Shown: positions 1-5,253, counted from the first letter of the stretch. The stretch is DNA of 24,667 bases from a virus (IMGVR_UViG_3300027720_000030:1-24667), one strand, 5' to 3'. Made by a program: numbers and translations. The notes: generated from the letters alone by a model not told the origin.

Positions 1-1
1 C

Positions 2-13
2 TTGGCTGAGTGG
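2..13 (-). repeat. Early-region spacer motif, copy 1
   Basis: This is the core CCACTCAGCCAA read on the minus strand. It lies 12 bases after the stop of the 51-residue gene and precedes whatever gene continues beyond the window. It belongs to a family of nine copies, all in the first 4.7 kb. Confidence 0.7.
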
Positions 14-25
14 GATCCAAACAGG

Positions 26-181
26 TTAGGGAGATTCCCCACTGAATGATATATCCCAGAGGAAGCATTCCTCCAGGTAATCGCCCAGTTGGGCTAGGGC
101 CTTTGCCCGTCTGCCGTCGTCCACCTCGATGTAGTAGCGGATGCGATCCACGAGGGTGGCGTTCTCCGAAAGCTTAGGCAT
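26..181 (-). CDS. Small acidic hypothetical protein (51 aa)
   Basis: This is a 51-residue ORF that follows the RNA polymerase gene on the minus strand. The start is taken as the ATG at 181 (MPKLSENATL), because anything longer in this frame runs back into the polymerase coding sequence. The product is hydrophilic and predicted helical in the middle (VDDGRRAKALAQLGDYLEE), and ends SFSGESP. There is no signal peptide and no membrane segment. No Shine-Dalgarno sequence is visible; a copy of the CCACTNNNCCAA spacer motif lies 11 bases upstream of the start. The family is not recognised. Small proteins at this position in T7-like phages are often host-takeover factors, but nothing in this sequence shows that. 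Confidence 0.6.
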   Translation of the reverse strand: MPKLSENATLVDRIRYYIEVDDGRRAKALAQLGDYLEECFLWDISFSGESP

Positions 182-192
182 GGTTGTCTGAG

Positions 193-204
193 TTGGTGGA
201 GTGG
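193..204 (-). repeat. Early-region spacer motif, copy 2
   Basis: This is the core CCACTCCACCAA on the minus strand. It begins two bases after the RNA polymerase stop codon and ends 11 bases before the ATG of the 51-residue gene. Confidence 0.7.
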
Positions 205-206
205 GA

Positions 207-2549
207 TCAACAGAAGAAATAGGGGGAATCCGAGACCGTGCCTGGATCGAAGTCGTAGACCATCGGCGGATCGCTCTCCGCCCCAATGCTTTCGGCCAGG
301 TCATGGAGGGGGCTGTGCTCGGTAAAGCACTGGGCATAGGCCGAGCGCACCGCCGCATTGAGGTCATCCATGTGGTTGGCCAGACAGAGCACCGAGTCGT
401 GGATCACGGTGAACGGCGAGGCGAACTCCTTCAGACCAAGCGCCAAAATCGAAGCATCGAGGCTGTGGATCAGGTTCGGTGCCCCCGCATTGGCGTGATG
501 CTTGAGGTCCGGCTGTCCCTCAGAGACGCCGATGTTGAGGTCCACCCGACCCATCAGGTGGGCCTGGATCCGCTCGGTCTCGATGTGCCTGAGGTCCTGC
601 TTGACGTTGAAGCCGCTAGGCGTCGTCCACTCGATGTGGGGTAAGCCCCGTTTGATGGCCGCCTTGATCTCCTTATTGAGCCAATCCATCACCTGCATGG
701 GACCGGGAACGATCTCCCGCATGGCCTCACGGGTCAGACTCACGATCAAAGTGAGCTGCTCTGGAGTGATCTCCAGGCCACGCTTTTTGACCAGGGCCTC
801 GCGGATGTAGCTGCGATTAGAGAGGGGCTTGGCGTTGTAGGGGATGGTCATCACCACCCGTTTGACATCGGAGCGGGTCAACTCGATGCCCCACTCCTTT
901 GGCAGGTTGGGATTCACCGCATGGGCCACCGCCTTGTAGGCATCACTGGGACGCTCACCAGGCGAGACATTCACGAGGGCTGCAGTCGAGCGGTCATGGC
1001 TGAGGCCCGCGAGCACCTGAAGGCCTGAGCACGTGGCATCGACGGCCGCCGGGAGGTGGGTATGGCTGCGGGTCTTAGCAACCACCACGGCATGGAACTC
1101 CTCGCAAGCTGCCAGAAAAAGGAAGGGCTCCTCCACCGATTCCCACTGGCTTAGTTGGCCTAGTGGATCTGTAGCGATCCGAGAGAACAGGCTCTCATTG
1201 CTGAGGGCCCACTCCTGCCGCTCCTCCATTGATGCCTTATCCAGGCCGGCCGTGGTGGCCAGCTGAAAGCGCAGCCAGTACAGGCCACGCTCCGTTAGAG
1301 GCTCACCATCAGCAAACTGGATCAGGCTCTTGGCGAAGCCGGTGTCCTGAGGCGTCAGGAACGAGGGGATGGGGTAAACCCGACCTCTGTAATCGAACGA
1401 CCACGGCAGGTAGTACCGCTCCTCTTTGGCGAACTTCCTAGCCAAACTCAAGGTGAGCTTGGTGCGGATGCTGCGCTTGAGTGAGGTGCTGTTGAAGTCA
1501 TAGACCGCAGCCGCCTCTTTCCTGTAGTTGAACCGGGCCTCCTTATTGGTGGCGATGTCGTGGGGTTTGAGAGGTAGCTCACGTCGATCTTCTGGGATGA
1601 ACTTGGCACCCTCGATCTTGTAGCTGTCCTCCTCAAGGCGATTCGCCACCTCCAAGATGAAGGGGTTGATCCGATAGGCCACCTTCTGCAGGTGGTTGAG
1701 AAAAGCAAGGGGTGTTTCCCCCTGTAGACGGGCGTGACCAAAAGTCCTGATCAGCTTGTTACCCCGACGCACCTCGTTGGTGAGGTAGCCACCGGCTTGG
1801 TGGTTGGTCCAGTCGTTGGGCTCGACCACCATCGGCAAGTTGAGGGGAGCAAACAGCTCAGCCCGCTCCATCAGCCCGGCAATGATGTCCAGCATCTGTG
1901 GGGTGGGCCGCAGGTGGCTTGAACTGCGCCGCCCTGAGAACTTCAGCTGCTTATGCCACCAACCAGTGATCTGACAGGCAGCCTCAGCAAAGGTGGCGCC
2001 GATCTTGACCCGCGAGATGCGTGGCCAAGCAGTCCAATGAATGCCTTTCTCTCGGAAACGGCGGGTGGCGTCATAGTCCCGGTAATGGAGGCCCTTGCCC
2101 TGGTGGTGGCTGTTGGCAATCCAGCCCACAAGCTCGGGATCCTTCTCGTTGAAGTAACGCCATTTGGCCTCCTGCTCTACAGCTGTGCCCACCCTGTCGA
2201 TCACGTTGTTGACCAGATCGGCGCGATCCTTGGGATCAGTGCAGACATCGAACAAGGTCTTGAGGGTGATCATGGCCAGCACCTCAGGATCGATGCCCAA
2301 GGTGTACTGAACCAAAGGAGCCAGAGCTGGGCCAGCACCTCCACGTAGGAGGCGGTTGGTCCGAAGCCGGGTGATCTCTTTGGCTACTGCGGGAATGGCC
2401 TCTTTAAGCATCCGCTGGGCGTAGACCGTGCTGGATGCGTAGGCATTCCCCTCAGCCTTTTTGGTGTTGTCTCTGAGCTTCTGGATGCCGTCATGGACGG
2501 CTTGGGTCTCCAGCTTGATCTGTCGTTCGATCTGCTGCGGTGTTGCCAT
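207..2549 (-). CDS. T7-like single-subunit DNA-directed RNA polymerase
   Basis: This phage-type RNA polymerase transcribes phage genes from phage promoters and needs no host sigma factor. The 780 residues (T7 has 883) show the family motifs in order. There is an N-terminal helical region (1-60), the FDYRGRVYP block at 385-393, palm motif A AAVDATCSG with Asp504, motif B VKRVVMTIPY with Lys563 and Tyr571, the HSLDAS block near 695, and motif C IHDS with Asp718. All catalytic residues expected from T7 are present. The protein ends SPYFFC rather than T7's FAFA; a YFF-type tail is closer to what I recall of mitochondrial polymerases. The ATG at 2549 starts MATPQQIERQ, and a spacer motif lies 21 bases upstream. 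It sits at the end of the early small-gene run, as in T7. Replication genes are expected beyond the left edge. Confidence 0.97.
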   Translation of the reverse strand: MATPQQIERQIKLETQAVHDGIQKLRDNTKKAEGNAYASSTVYAQRMLKEAIPAVAKEITRLRTNRLLRGGAGPALAPLVQYTLGIDPEVLAMITLKTLFDVCTDPKDRADLVNNVIDRVGTAVEQEAKWRYFNEKDPELVGWIANSHHQGKGLHYRDYDATRRFREKGIHWTAWPRISRVKIGATFAEAACQITGWWHKQLKFSGRRSSSHLRPTPQMLDIIAGLMERAELFAPLNLPMVVEPNDWTNHQAGGYLTNEVRRGNKLIRTFGHARLQGETPLAFLNHLQKVAYRINPFILEVANRLEEDSYKIEGAKFIPEDRRELPLKPHDIATNKEARFNYRKEAAAVYDFNSTSLKRSIRTKLTLSLARKFAKEERYYLPWSFDYRGRVYPIPSFLTPQDTGFAKSLIQFADGEPLTERGLYWLRFQLATTAGLDKASMEERQEWALSNESLFSRIATDPLGQLSQWESVEEPFLFLAACEEFHAVVVAKTRSHTHLPAAVDATCSGLQVLAGLSHDRSTAALVNVSPGERPSDAYKAVAHAVNPNLPKEWGIELTRSDVKRVVMTIPYNAKPLSNRSYIREALVKKRGLEITPEQLTLIVSLTREAMREIVPGPMQVMDWLNKEIKAAIKRGLPHIEWTTPSGFNVKQDLRHIETERIQAHLMGRVDLNIGVSEGQPDLKHHANAGAPNLIHSLDASILALGLKEFASPFTVIHDSVLCLANHMDDLNAAVRSAYAQCFTEHSPLHDLAESIGAESDPPMVYDFDPGTVSDSPYFFC
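1719..1743 (-). repeat. Polymerase-internal copy of a 25-bp repeat
   Basis: The plus-strand 19-mer CCCCTGTAGACGGGCGTGA, one variable base, then CAAAA. It matches 6989-7013 at 24 of 25 positions. Here it encodes polymerase residues around FGHARLQG (270-277). The other copy is non-coding, directly after the large terminase stop. Confidence 0.85.
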
Positions 2550-2570
2550 AGGCCGGTATCACGAGGGTAA

Positions 2571-2582
2571 TTGGTTGAGTGG
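2571..2582 (-). repeat. Early-region spacer motif, copy 3
   Basis: This is the core CCACTCAACCAA on the minus strand, 9 bases after the stop of the 60-residue gene and 21 bases before the RNA polymerase start codon. It has the same core as copies 4 and 8. Confidence 0.75.
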
Positions 2583-2591
2583 CAACGGGAA

Positions 2592-2774
2592 CTACCAATC
2601 AAAATCCTGTGATTCCCGCCGGATAGAAACGATGGACTCCGGGTCGTCCTGGATTGACTGGACCAGCTCGACTGCCTGCAGCCGGGCCTCGTATGCGTCG
2701 TCTGCATAGCAGCAGAACTCGCGCAGGAGATCGGCCTGGTCCTTGTAGCGAACGGAATAGGGTGCGATGGCCAT
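2592..2774 (-). CDS. Small acidic hypothetical protein upstream of RNA polymerase (60 aa)
   Basis: This 60-residue ORF starts at MAIAPYSVRY and ends SQDFDW. The centre looks helical and acidic (DQADLLREFCCYADDAYEARLQAVELVQS), with two adjacent cysteines. There is no signal peptide, membrane segment or recognised domain. It fits neatly between its neighbours on the coding strand and its stop is followed after 9 bases by a spacer motif. Unlike most neighbours it has no clear copy of that motif before its own start; the 47 bases upstream (2775-2821) hold nothing I can name. The function is unknown. Confidence 0.6.
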   Translation of the reverse strand: MAIAPYSVRYKDQADLLREFCCYADDAYEARLQAVELVQSIQDDPESIVSIRRESQDFDW

Positions 2775-2821
2775 AGTTCGGATGTACTAGAGGATGGTAC
2801 GGCAGGTAATGCGGTTTTGCA

Positions 2822-2971
2822 TTAGCGGTACAGCAGCTTGCTGCGCTCTAATGCAGCCTTCGCATAGCGCTCGAACTGGGCTAGGGCGGCCAAGGCCGCT
2901 GTGCTAACGGGCTGCCCATCCCGAAGCCGGGCAGCGGTGACGGCGGGGCTGTACTCAGTGACGAAAGACAT
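2822..2971 (-). CDS. Small hypothetical protein (49 aa)
   Basis: This short minus-strand ORF encodes 49 residues, starting MSFVTEYSPAV and ending ERSKLLYR. It is Ala-rich and probably forms a C-terminal helix (STAALAALAQFERYAKAALE). The start is chosen because the ATG at 2971 lies 17 bases after a spacer motif, the same arrangement as its neighbours, and the stop of the preceding gene lies just beyond the motif. No known domain is recognised. Its support is positional: the regular stop, motif, start pattern of this region. Confidence 0.55.
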   Translation of the reverse strand: MSFVTEYSPAVTAARLRDGQPVSTAALAALAQFERYAKAALERSKLLYR

Positions 2972-2988
2972 GGGAATTCACAAAGCAG

Positions 2989-3000
2989 TTGGTTGAGTGG
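2989..3000 (-). repeat. Early-region spacer motif, copy 4
   Basis: This is the core CCACTCAACCAA on the minus strand. It starts three bases after the stop of one 49-residue gene and lies 17 bases before the ATG of the next. Confidence 0.75.
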
Positions 3001-3003
3001 AAG

Positions 3004-3153
3004 TCAGACGGAAGGGAAGCAGTGGGTCACCTTGCGGATCTGGTAGCCCAGGGTTCCGAGGTCAACCACCGCTTGAACAGCGGAGGTGCTGATCACGGGC
3101 AGGGTGGTCTCTTGACCGTCCAGGTCCTTGAAGGTGATGCGGTAGCAGGTCAT
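3004..3153 (-). CDS. Small hypothetical protein with beta-rich pattern (49 aa)
   Basis: This ORF encodes 49 residues, starting MTCYRITFKDLDGQ and ending THCFPSV. The alternating pattern (YRITFKDLDGQETTLPVIS, then AVQAVVDLGTLGYQIRKVT) suggests a strand-strand-helix-strand fold. That pattern is common in small phage and cyanobacterial proteins but is not diagnostic. There is no signal peptide or membrane segment. The ATG at 3153 lies 15 bases after a spacer motif, and the TGA stop is three bases before the next one. The family is not recognised. Confidence 0.6.
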   Translation of the reverse strand: MTCYRITFKDLDGQETTLPVISTSAVQAVVDLGTLGYQIRKVTHCFPSV

Positions 3154-3168
3154 GGTGGGTGATTGTGG

Positions 3169-3180
3169 TTGGTGTAGTGG
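3169..3180 (-). repeat. Early-region spacer motif, copy 5
   Basis: This is the core CCACTACACCAA on the minus strand, 10 bases after the stop of the 63-residue membrane protein gene and 15 bases before the next ATG. Its core is identical to copy 6. Confidence 0.75.
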
Positions 3181-3190
3181 CAGTGATGAT

Positions 3191-3382
3191 TCAGGTCAGG
3201 GACCAGCGCTTGGCTGTTGATCTGGAACAGCCCAGGCGATCAGCGATTCCGGTCCAGGTCTGACCATTACCGCGCCAACGCTGGATGCGGGTATGACGAG
3301 ATTCGGTGGCCCACAGGAGGACCACAACAGGCAGGAGCAGCAGGACAGCGGCCCATGCCAAAAGGCAAGTGGTAGTAGCCAT
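3191..3382 (-). CDS. Small membrane protein with a helix-turn-helix-like tail (63 aa)
   Basis: This 63-residue ORF starts at MATTTCLLAW. Residues 5-25 (TCLLAWAAVLLLLPVVVLLW) form one clear hydrophobic segment. They are followed by a basic stretch (RHTRIQRWRGNG) and the C-terminal sequence TWTGIADRLGCSRSTAKRW, which reads like the recognition helices of a resolvase-type helix-turn-helix. If that is right, the product would be a DNA-binding tail tethered to the membrane, or the hydrophobic part could be a short export signal. The start lies only 6 bases after a spacer motif, the closest spacing in the set. The membrane segment is well supported; the helix-turn-helix is an inference from a short match. 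Confidence 0.6.
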   Translation of the reverse strand: MATTTCLLAWAAVLLLLPVVVLLWATESRHTRIQRWRGNGQTWTGIADRLGCSRSTAKRWSLT

Positions 3383-3388
3383 TGATGC

Positions 3389-3400
3389 TTGGTGTAGTGG
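3389..3400 (-). repeat. Early-region spacer motif, copy 6
   Basis: This is the core CCACTACACCAA on the minus strand, 6 bases before the ATG of the 63-residue membrane protein gene. Confidence 0.75.
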
Positions 3401-3409
3401 AAATGAATC

Positions 3410-3425
3410 GGCCCGTTAAAGGGCC
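3410..3425 (-). other. Small GC-rich hairpin
   Basis: On the minus strand this reads GGCCC-TTTAAC-GGGCC, a 5-bp perfect stem with a 6-base loop, 9 bases upstream of spacer motif copy 6. No U-tract follows, so it is not a standard terminator. Confidence 0.4.
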
Positions 3426-3582
3426 AGACCAACAGCTGGATTTGATCCACAGCCCACGGTCTAGTGGCTGGCTGCTGGTGGCTTCACGCTTACGTCGGAT
3501 GGAATCCTGCTGGCCTCTCGCATCAGGCGGTGAATCGGATCGGTTGTCTGGTCCGATCTCGATGCAACAAAGATGCCACGGA

Positions 3583-3594
3583 TTGGCTGAGTGG
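3583..3594 (-). repeat. Early-region spacer motif, copy 7 (orphan)
   Basis: This is the core CCACTCAGCCAA on the minus strand, identical to copy 1. It is the only copy in the window with no convincing gene after it: the nearest start, a GTG three bases on, gives just 18 codons. Confidence 0.65.
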
Positions 3595-3631
3595 CAATGG
3601 TGCAGTGGACAGCTGCAGATCCGCACACTCC

Positions 3632-3649
3632 TGCTGCATCGGCGCAGCA
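3632..3649. other. Hairpin in the presumed divergent control region
   Basis: TGCTGC-ATCGGC-GCAGCA: a perfect 6-bp stem with a 6-base loop. It lies between the rightward regulator gene and the leftward early genes. It may be an operator or part of a 5' leader. Confidence 0.35.
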
Positions 3650-3692
3650 AATGTGCATAGCACTGCAAAGCTGTGCCGCTGATTGGCCTTAA

Positions 3693-3929
3693 ATGGGGTG
3701 GGCCAGCGCTGCTACCAACAGCCTGACCCGTGACCAACTCACTATCCATGAGCTGATGACACCGTTGTACCCAGCCCAGGCTGAGGCGCTAGCCCCATGT
3801 CTGCGTAAACCCGCCCGGATCACGATCACCGTCAACTGGGCCCTACGCCAGAAGCTCCAGGACCGCGCGGACTATGAGGGCCGCAGCCTGTCCAACCTCC
3901 TCTCCTATCTGCTGGAGGTGGGCAGCTAA
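3693..3929 (+). CDS. Ribbon-helix-helix (CopG/Arc-type) DNA-binding regulator on the opposite strand
   Basis: This is the only convincing plus-strand gene. The C-terminal part has the ribbon-helix-helix layout. A beta strand ARITITVNW (about 41-49) is followed by helix A, ALRQKLQDRADYEG, and helix B, RSLSNLLSYLLEVG. The GRSLSNL turn is typical of CopG-like proteins, a type common in cyanobacteria. Such proteins dimerise and bind short repeated operators through the strand; many are repressors or antitoxins. No toxin partner is visible next to it. The start is uncertain: the longest form begins at 3693 (78 aa), but an in-frame ATG at 3756 (57 aa, MTPLYPAQAE) leaves the whole domain intact. The gene converges on a terminator at 3941-3968 and is divergent from the leftward RNA polymerase group, so it may control early transcription. 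Confidence 0.8.
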   Translation: MGWASAATNSLTRDQLTIHELMTPLYPAQAEALAPCLRKPARITITVNWALRQKLQDRADYEGRSLSNLLSYLLEVGS

Positions 3930-3940
3930 TCCAACCCATG

Positions 3941-3968
3941 AAAAAACCCCCCGCCGTAGCGAGGGGTT
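3941..3968 (-). terminator. Rho-independent terminator, strongest leftward
   Basis: The stem AACCCC/GGGGTT extends inward by CG/CG past one mismatch. On the minus strand it is followed by six U residues. It lies between two convergent genes, ending the leftward secreted-peptide transcript before the plus-strand regulator. Its rightward tail (TTCTTAA) is weaker, so it could also partly stop the regulator transcript. Confidence 0.8.
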
Positions 3969-3993
3969 CTTAATCGTTCACGAGGCCTTAGGG

Positions 3994-4125
3994 CTAGTAA
4001 CACTGCGTCGCGCAGTTGCCGTTGTAGCAAGTGGTGTTGCAGTTCTGCTGGGCTTGGGCATCGACAGGGCCATCACCCCAAGAGCCGAGGGCAACAAGGG
4101 CGAGGGCAATCAGGAAGCGTTTCAT
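3994..4125 (-). CDS. Secreted cysteine-rich mini-protein (43 aa)
   Basis: This short ORF has a textbook signal peptide: basic start MKRF, hydrophobic core LIALALVALGSW, and a probable cleavage after a small residue in DGPVDAQA. The remaining mature peptide is about 20 residues, QQNCNTTCYNGNCATQCY, with four cysteines (29, 33, 38, 42) spaced C-x3-C-x4-C-x3-C. It would be exported to the periplasm and probably hold two disulfides, or bind metal. The ATG at 4125 lies 11 bases after a spacer motif, and the TAG stop is followed by a strong terminator. No family is recognised. The signal peptide and cysteine pattern are visible directly; any role, such as acting on the envelope or on superinfecting phage, is speculation. 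Confidence 0.65.
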   Translation of the reverse strand: MKRFLIALALVALGSWGDGPVDAQAQQNCNTTCYNGNCATQCY

Positions 4126-4136
4126 GGCGTAGCTAG

Positions 4137-4148
4137 TTGGTTGAGTGG
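4137..4148 (-). repeat. Early-region spacer motif, copy 8
   Basis: This is the core CCACTCAACCAA on the minus strand, 10 bases after the stop of the 81-residue gene and 11 bases before the ATG of the secreted mini-protein. Confidence 0.75.
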
Positions 4149-4158
4149 AATTGATAGA

Positions 4159-4404
4159 TCAAAAAGAAGGGATCGGTGGATCGAAGATCAAAAGGTCCTC
4201 GATATCCGCCTCGTCCCGTAGATCCAGGGTGAAGCGCCGCAGGGTGTCGGTATCCAGGTAGCTGATCAGCGACTTTGCATACAGCTCCCAATCGAGAGCC
4301 TCTGCGATGTCGTGCTGCATCTCCCGGATGGAGCCAGGAAATGAGGTCAGCTCTGGCTGGTAGTCAGATGGCACGTCGAAGGTGGCGAAGTCGGTGGTGG
4401 TCAT
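4159..4404 (-). CDS. Acidic hypothetical protein (81 aa)
   Basis: This 81-residue ORF starts MTTTDFATFDVP and ends FDPPIPSF. It is strongly acidic, with helical central stretches (REMQHDIAEALDWELYAKSLISYL and TLRRFTLDLRDEADIEDLL). The high negative charge and small size resemble the DNA-mimic or host-inhibitor proteins that phages often encode early, but no specific family is recognised. The sequence before its start (CATCCACCATCAACAGCC) is only a degenerate version of the spacer motif. A true motif follows its stop. It has no signal peptide and no membrane segment. Confidence 0.65.
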   Translation of the reverse strand: MTTTDFATFDVPSDYQPELTSFPGSIREMQHDIAEALDWELYAKSLISYLDTDTLRRFTLDLRDEADIEDLLIFDPPIPSF

Positions 4405-4424
4405 GGCTGTTGATGGTGGATGAG

Positions 4425-4604
4425 TCAGGAGTTAGCAGCGATGAAGCGGTCAATCGCTTCAGTGCGTATCCATTCCTTGCCTTGGTCAGGAGCTTTCAAT
4501 GGGATGCCGTGCTCGATGCAGAACAGGACGAAGCGGCTGTAGTCGAGGCCCTTCTGCTTAAGCAGGATCTGGGCGTGGGTGTGGTAGGTGACTGGGGTGG
4601 TCAT
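4425..4604 (-). CDS. Small hypothetical protein, possibly excisionase-like (59 aa)
   Basis: The start is taken as the ATG at 4604 (MTTPVTYHTHAQIL), because longer versions of the frame run into the neighbouring gene, and because AAGGA lies 8-12 bases upstream as a fair ribosome site. The 59 residues have the pattern helix (AQILLKQKGLDYSRFVLFCIEHG), short loop, then WIRTEAIDRFIAANS. That is reminiscent of small excisionase/MerR-like winged helices, where a 'xxRTxAIDRFI' end is frequent. This is a weak match and the role is unproven. It sits between two small acidic genes on the same strand. Confidence 0.6.
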   Translation of the reverse strand: MTTPVTYHTHAQILLKQKGLDYSRFVLFCIEHGIPLKAPDQGKEWIRTEAIDRFIAANS

Positions 4605-4609
4605 GAGCT

Positions 4610-4639
4610 GGATCCTTGGATCCCCATCATGATGGATCC
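4610..4639. repeat. Three GGATCC sites with a palindrome
   Basis: GGATCC occurs at 4610-4615, 4618-4623 and 4634-4639. The last two flank the perfect palindrome CCATCATGATGG, so the stretch can fold on itself. It lies directly upstream of the 59-residue gene and overlaps its probable ribosome site, so it could affect translation. Confidence 0.45.
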
Positions 4640-4890
4640 TCAGTTGGCTTAGTGGGATTGAGTTGTGACACTTCGTCACACGTCACACCAGCCCGCTCAC
4701 AGGCATCCCGCAGCAGCTCGTTCCAGCGCTCCTCTGTCCAGTCGTTGATGCCCAGGCTGATGGCCTGTGGATCGGTCTCATCCCACTCGATGATCAGGTC
4801 GCCGTTCTCGTCCTCGGTGCAGGTCAACGACAGCACCTCGGCGGTGATCTCTTCGATGGGTACGCGGGCAATCTCTAGTTGTTCGTCCAT
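4627..4890 (-). CDS. Acidic hypothetical protein (87 aa)
   Basis: This 87-residue ORF starts MDEQLEIARVP and ends PTKPTEDPS. It is highly acidic (for example TCTEDENGDLIIEWDETDPQ) and has a tryptophan-bearing helix (NDWTEERWNELLRDACERAG). It has no signal or membrane segment and no known family. Its start overlaps the 3' end of the upstream secreted-protein gene by 16 bases, so the two are probably translated together. Spacer motif copy 9 lies inside its last codons (the NPTKPT region). The upstream sequence holds only a broken motif (TTGGTGT and AGTG separated by extra bases, 4896-4911, plus-strand reading). Confidence 0.65.
   Translation of the reverse strand: MDEQLEIARVPIEEITAEVLSLTCTEDENGDLIIEWDETDPQAISLGINDWTEERWNELLRDACERAGVTCDEVSQLNPTKPTEDPS
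4644..4655 (-). repeat. Early-region spacer motif, copy 9 (inside a gene end)
   Basis: This is the core CCACTAAGCCAA on the minus strand. Unlike the other copies it lies within coding sequence, in the C-terminal codons of the 87-residue gene, and 39 bases before the next accepted start. Confidence 0.65.
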
Positions 4891-5030
4891 AACAGTTGGT
4901 GTTCACGAGTGTTGGTAATTGTGGATCTGTTGCTGTTACCCGCTTCGACAGCCGTCACCGCTCCGAGTAATGAAAGCATGGCAATCGGCAGTAACAACAA
5001 TGGTGAGGATGTGATCTGTTTCCTATTCAT
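4875..5030 (-). CDS. Small secreted protein, overlapping both neighbours (51 aa)
   Basis: This 51-residue ORF overlaps the stop of the upstream gene by 8 bases (ATGAATAG) and the start of the downstream gene by 16, a sign of coupled translation. It starts MNRKQITSSP, then has a hydrophobic core LLLLPIAMLSLLGAVT, then a probable signal peptidase site after AVEA. That leaves a mature peptide of about 21 residues (GNSNRSTITNTREHQLLWT and two Asn). It has no cysteine and no lipobox. The signal peptide is clear from composition; the overlap pattern argues that the frame is used. The family is not recognised. Together with the Cys-rich mini-protein at 3994-4125 it suggests that several early products are exported. 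Confidence 0.6.
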   Translation of the reverse strand: MNRKQITSSPLLLLPIAMLSLLGAVTAVEAGNSNRSTITNTREHQLLWTNN

Positions 5031-5253
5031 CTAGGCATTGCAGTAGGGATAGCTCTTCCCGTAGATCAGGATCGAGAATCCATTCCTCCTCGATGGACCA
5101 AAGGTTGCAGGCAAGGTCCTGGGCTTCAAGGTCCTCAGCCAGGTCAGCGCCCTCTGGGATCTGATCAGCAATCAAGCTCATCCGCTGATACATCTCAGCA
5201 ACAGAGCGCTTGAGTATGTCGGGCATACCCTTGGGCTTACGCTTCCTAGTCAT
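5023..5253 (-). CDS. Acidic hypothetical protein with a basic N-terminus (76 aa)
   Basis: This 76-residue ORF starts MTRKRKPKGMPDIL and ends LSLLQCLDE. A strongly basic start is followed by an acidic, helical body (PEGADLAEDLEAQDLACNLWSIEEEWILDPDLREELSLLQ). The basic-then-acidic layout can fit a small nucleic-acid or protein-binding factor, but no family is recognised. It is the first gene after a roughly 300-base non-coding stretch, so it probably starts a transcription unit. Its stop overlaps the start of the secreted 51-residue protein. Confidence 0.65.
   Translation of the reverse strand: MTRKRKPKGMPDILKRSVAEMYQRMSLIADQIPEGADLAEDLEAQDLACNLWSIEEEWILDPDLREELSLLQCLDE

Larger units (their letters stand above)
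3383..3692. other. Stretch of about 310 bases with no confident gene
   Basis: This stretch lies between the small membrane protein gene and the opposite-strand regulator. It holds two spacer motifs (3389-3400 and 3583-3594), a hairpin GGCCC-TTTAAC-GGGCC at 3410-3425, and a hairpin with a 6-bp stem at 3632-3649. Open frames cross it on both strands (for example a minus frame ending PPAASH at 3461), but each either reads through a motif or lacks a sensible start. A leftward promoter for the RNA polymerase group and a rightward one for the regulator would be expected here, because a terminator at 3941-3968 cuts off transcription from the right. I see no strong -35/-10 pair. Confidence 0.5.

Noticed and set aside
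201-644. Plus-strand frame of 147 codons opposite the RNA polymerase gene
   Set aside because: It lies wholly opposite a well-supported polymerase C-terminus and its own neighbours, with no known motifs. It is a shadow of the coding strand.
1719-1743. The 25-bp repeat as an integration (att) site
   Set aside because: Neither copy resembles a tRNA and no integrase gene is present in the window, so there is no support for attachment-site function.
3267-3749. Minus-strand frame of 160 codons across the presumed control region
   Set aside because: It reads through two spacer motifs and hairpins and overlaps the small membrane protein in another frame, with Cys/Pro/Ser-rich composition typical of a non-coding frame.
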